Source: CAZIAK01 sp964537035
GTDB lineage: Bacteria > Planctomycetota > B15-G4
Assembly: GCA_964537035.1 (NCBI GenBank)
Contig: CAZIAK010000001.1
Span: forward strand, 248,001-312,000
DNA length: 64,000 bases
Reading direction: 5' to 3'
In this document: positions 62,349 through 64,000 of the stretch, in pieces
How the letters are laid out: every line of letters begins with the position of its first letter
Numbering within the stretch: the first letter of the stretch is position 1
Notes under the pieces: generated by a model
The model's input: only the letters and a program-made list of their open reading frames with translations
Databases searched by the model: none
What the model was told of the DNA's origin: nothing
Made by a program: the position numbers and the translations under genes

Positions 62349-63284
62349 TCAGCTGCCCACCTTGCCCTTGAAGTAGTCGAGGGTCTTGGCCAAGCCGTCC
62401 GCCAAGACGACCTTCGGCTCCCACTTCAGGATCTCACGGGCTCGGGTGATGTCCGGGCGGCGCTGTTTCGGATCGTCTTCAGGGAGATCGTGGTAGGTGA
62501 TCGTCGAACCCGATGCGGTCAGCTCTACGATGGTCTCCGCGAACTCTTTGATGGTCATCTCGGTGGGGTTGCCGATGTTGACAGGGTAGGGCTCATCGCT
62601 CTCGGACAAACGCCAGATGCCGTCGATCAGATCGTCGACGAAGCAGAACGAGCGGGTCTGTGAACCGTCGCCGAAGACGGTGATGTCCTCGCCTCGGAGC
62701 GCCTGGCCCATGAAGGCGGGCAGGGCTCGACCGTCGTTGAGGCGCATCCGCGGACCATAGGTGTTGAAGATGCGCACGATGCGCGTCTCCAGCCCATGAA
62801 AGCGATGGTAGGCCATGACCATGGCCTCGCTGAAACGCTTGGCCTCGTCGTAGACGCCCCGAGGACCCACCGGGTTCACGTTGCCCCAGTAGCTCTCTCT
62901 CTGGGGATGCTCAAGGGGGTCGCCGTAGCACTCGCTCGTAGAGGCCATGACGAAGCGGGCACCCTTCGCGTGGGCGAGGCCCAAGGCCTTGTGCGTACCC
63001 AGGGAGCCCACCTTGAGCGTGGGAATCGGCATCTCAAGGTAGTCGATGGGACTGGCCGGCGAAGCGAAGTGGAAGACGCGATGCACCTCACCCGGCACAT
63101 GGATGAAGTCGGTGACGTCGATTTTCACGAATGTGAACTTGCCGGTCTCGAACAGGTGCTCGATGTTGGCCATGTCGCCGGTGCTGAGGTTGTCCATGCA
63201 GACAACGTCCCAGCCCTCAGCGATGAGTCGCTCGCACAGATGCGAGCCCAGAAAACCCGCACCACCGGTGACGACTGCCCTCAT
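62349..63284 (-). CDS. UDP-glucuronate decarboxylase (UDP-xylose synthase)
   Basis: The 311-residue SDR has VVTGGAGFLGSHLCERLI, MDNLSTGDMANIEHL, HFASPASPIDYLEMPIPTL, ASTSECYGDPLEHPQ and YDEAKRFSEA (YxxxK). The ASPASP and ECYGDP motifs are diagnostic of UXS. It converts UDP-glucuronate to UDP-xylose. An exact AAGGAG lies 8 nt before the ATG at 63284, a clear ribosome-binding site that settles the start. glmS follows 1 bp after its stop. Confidence 0.93.
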   Translation of the reverse strand: MRAVVTGGAGFLGSHLCERLIAEGWDVVCMDNLSTGDMANIEHLFETGKFTFVKIDVTDFIHVPGEVHRVFHFASPASPIDYLEMPIPTLKVGSLGTHKALGLAHAKGARFVMASTSECYGDPLEHPQRESYWGNVNPVGPRGVYDEAKRFSEAMVMAYHRFHGLETRIVRIFNTYGPRMRLNDGRALPAFMGQALRGEDITVFGDGSQTRSFCFVDDLIDGIWRLSESDEPYPVNIGNPTEMTIKEFAETIVELTASGSTITYHDLPEDDPKQRRPDITRAREILKWEPKVVLADGLAKTLDYFKGKVGS

Positions 63285-63336
63285 GTCTTGAACTCCTTGA
63301 ATCGATTCGTGTCTTGTCGTTGTGGCCGTCGCCAGA

Positions 63337-64000
63337 TCAGCGGTTGTCTTCAGGATCGTCGGACGCCTCGCCCTCAGGCGCTGTATCGTCAGGTTCGGAA
63401 CCTTCGTCGGCAGCGGGTGCTGGTCCGTCGTCGCTGTCTGGTTCTGCAGCGGCCTCCTCCGGAGGGTCGCCAGCTGAATCATCGGCAGAAGGGGGCGCTT
63501 CACCAGAGGCGGGATCATCAGCCGTCTGGCCTGCGTCAGCTGTCAGGCGCTCGTACTCTGCCAGCACGGCGGGCGAGACCCAGAAGCTCAGGGCTTCCAG
63601 GTCTTCGGCGGAATGACCCTTCCGCCGGGCCGTGACGTAATCGTCAAAGGTGATCGCCGTCATGCCGGGGGGCGGGGAGGGGTTCAGGCTCGCTTCGGCG
63701 CCGGCCACATCGTCACCACCGACGAGCCCAGGATCGAAGGGCTCTCCAGCGCCCTGCAGCAGGGAAGGCGCCCCTCGCCTCAGCCGCTCGAAGACCATGC
63801 TTGTGCCCGCGGGGATCCTCGCCCGCACTCCGCCCACGGTGAACGCCGCCTTGTTGTCCTCCGTGGCGTGGGACGTCACCACCAAGCGCTGGGCGTCGTG
63901 CTCGACCTCAAGGGGGCCCAGCTCGCGCAGAGTCAGCCCGGCCCAGGATGCGTCGGCAGGGCCCAGCCGCCGGGTCCGCTGGCGGAAATATGGCAGGCCC
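63337..64000 (-). CDS. Hypothetical protein with acidic tail, N-terminus outside window
   Basis: The frame is open to the right edge, so this is a 3-prime fragment of about 220 codons. The visible part begins GLPYFRQRTRRLGPADASWA and has a beta-rich stretch with EHDAQRLVVTSHATEDNKAA and FTVGGVRARIPAGTSMVFER. The last 75 residues are Asp/Glu/Ala/Pro-rich and surely disordered. The beta segment vaguely recalls FecR-like domains, but I would not assign it. The gene is followed 52 bp later by the UDP-xylose synthase start. Confidence 0.6.
   Translation of the reverse strand, partial: GLPYFRQRTRRLGPADASWAGLTLRELGPLEVEHDAQRLVVTSHATEDNKAAFTVGGVRARIPAGTSMVFERLRRGAPSLLQGAGEPFDPGLVGGDDVAGAEASLNPSPPPGMTAITFDDYVTARRKGHSAEDLEALSFWVSPAVLAEYERLTADAGQTADDPASGEAPPSADDSAGDPPEEAAAEPDSDDGPAPAADEGSEPDDTAPEGEASDDPEDNR

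Overview
This 64-kb window is GC-rich chromosomal DNA from a Gram-negative bacterium. It carries an LpxH-like lipid A hydrolase domain, D-glycero-manno-heptose genes (gmhA, gmhB), a heptosyltransferase-family (GT9) protein, many lipoproteins and an outer-membrane polysaccharide exporter. DUF1573 and sulfatase-like proteins, a PMT-like protein fused to TPRs and very long TPR/HEAT proteins would fit Planctomycetota or a neighbouring phylum. That assignment is inference; no 16S rRNA or other decisive marker is present. No tRNA, rRNA, IS, prophage or CRISPR array was seen.

Layout. 0-5.7 kb: the end of rseP, a UbiA-family prenyltransferase, small envelope proteins, and HEAT and TPR proteins. 5.7-9.2 kb (minus): miaA and an M16 peptidase pair, one active and one lacking the zinc motif. 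9.3-12.5 kb: btpA-like gene coupled to a pcnB with a very long basic disordered tail. 12.5-14.7 kb (minus): nadK and an alkaline-phosphatase-superfamily gene. 14.7-19.7 kb (plus): an overlapping cluster radical SAM / GT9 / radical SAM / PMT-TPR. 20.6-24.7 kb: DUF1573, sulfatase-like and SGNH hydrolase. 25.0-32.7 kb (minus): a degenerate GGDEF gene, then a housekeeping operon lpxH-cmk fusion, rpsA, lipoprotein, tyrS, TPR, ending at a clear intrinsic terminator. 32.8-34.0 kb: gmhA-gmhB. 34.2-38.7 kb (minus): FemAB, GT39-like and two GT2 genes. 38.7-44.1 kb: a degenerate histidine kinase and a 1428-residue TPR protein. 44.4-64.0 kb (all minus): a polysaccharide locus. It has nine exosortase-A (XrtA)-type exopolysaccharide genes (deacetylase, four GT4, amidotransferase, O-ligase, chain-length protein, Wza-like export protein), followed upstream by sugar-nucleotide genes (rmlB, rmlD, rmlA, two epimerases, glmS, UDP-xylose synthase). 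Neither an exosortase nor rmlC is in the window.

The genes are tightly packed, and stop/start overlaps of the ATGA, GTGA, TTGA and TGATG types recur throughout, which indicates pervasive translational coupling. I used these overlaps to choose several start codons.

The most unusual signal is non-coding. Five copies of an approximately 170-bp structured element occur at 1831-2002, 2309-2483, 24851-25020, 34062-34232 and 44251-44427. Each has a 25-28-bp near-perfect hairpin whose two arms change together between copies, a conserved 46-47-nt interior, and outer complementary ends. All five lie between convergent genes, and the same end of the element always sits 3-9 bp from a stop codon. I do not recognise this family.
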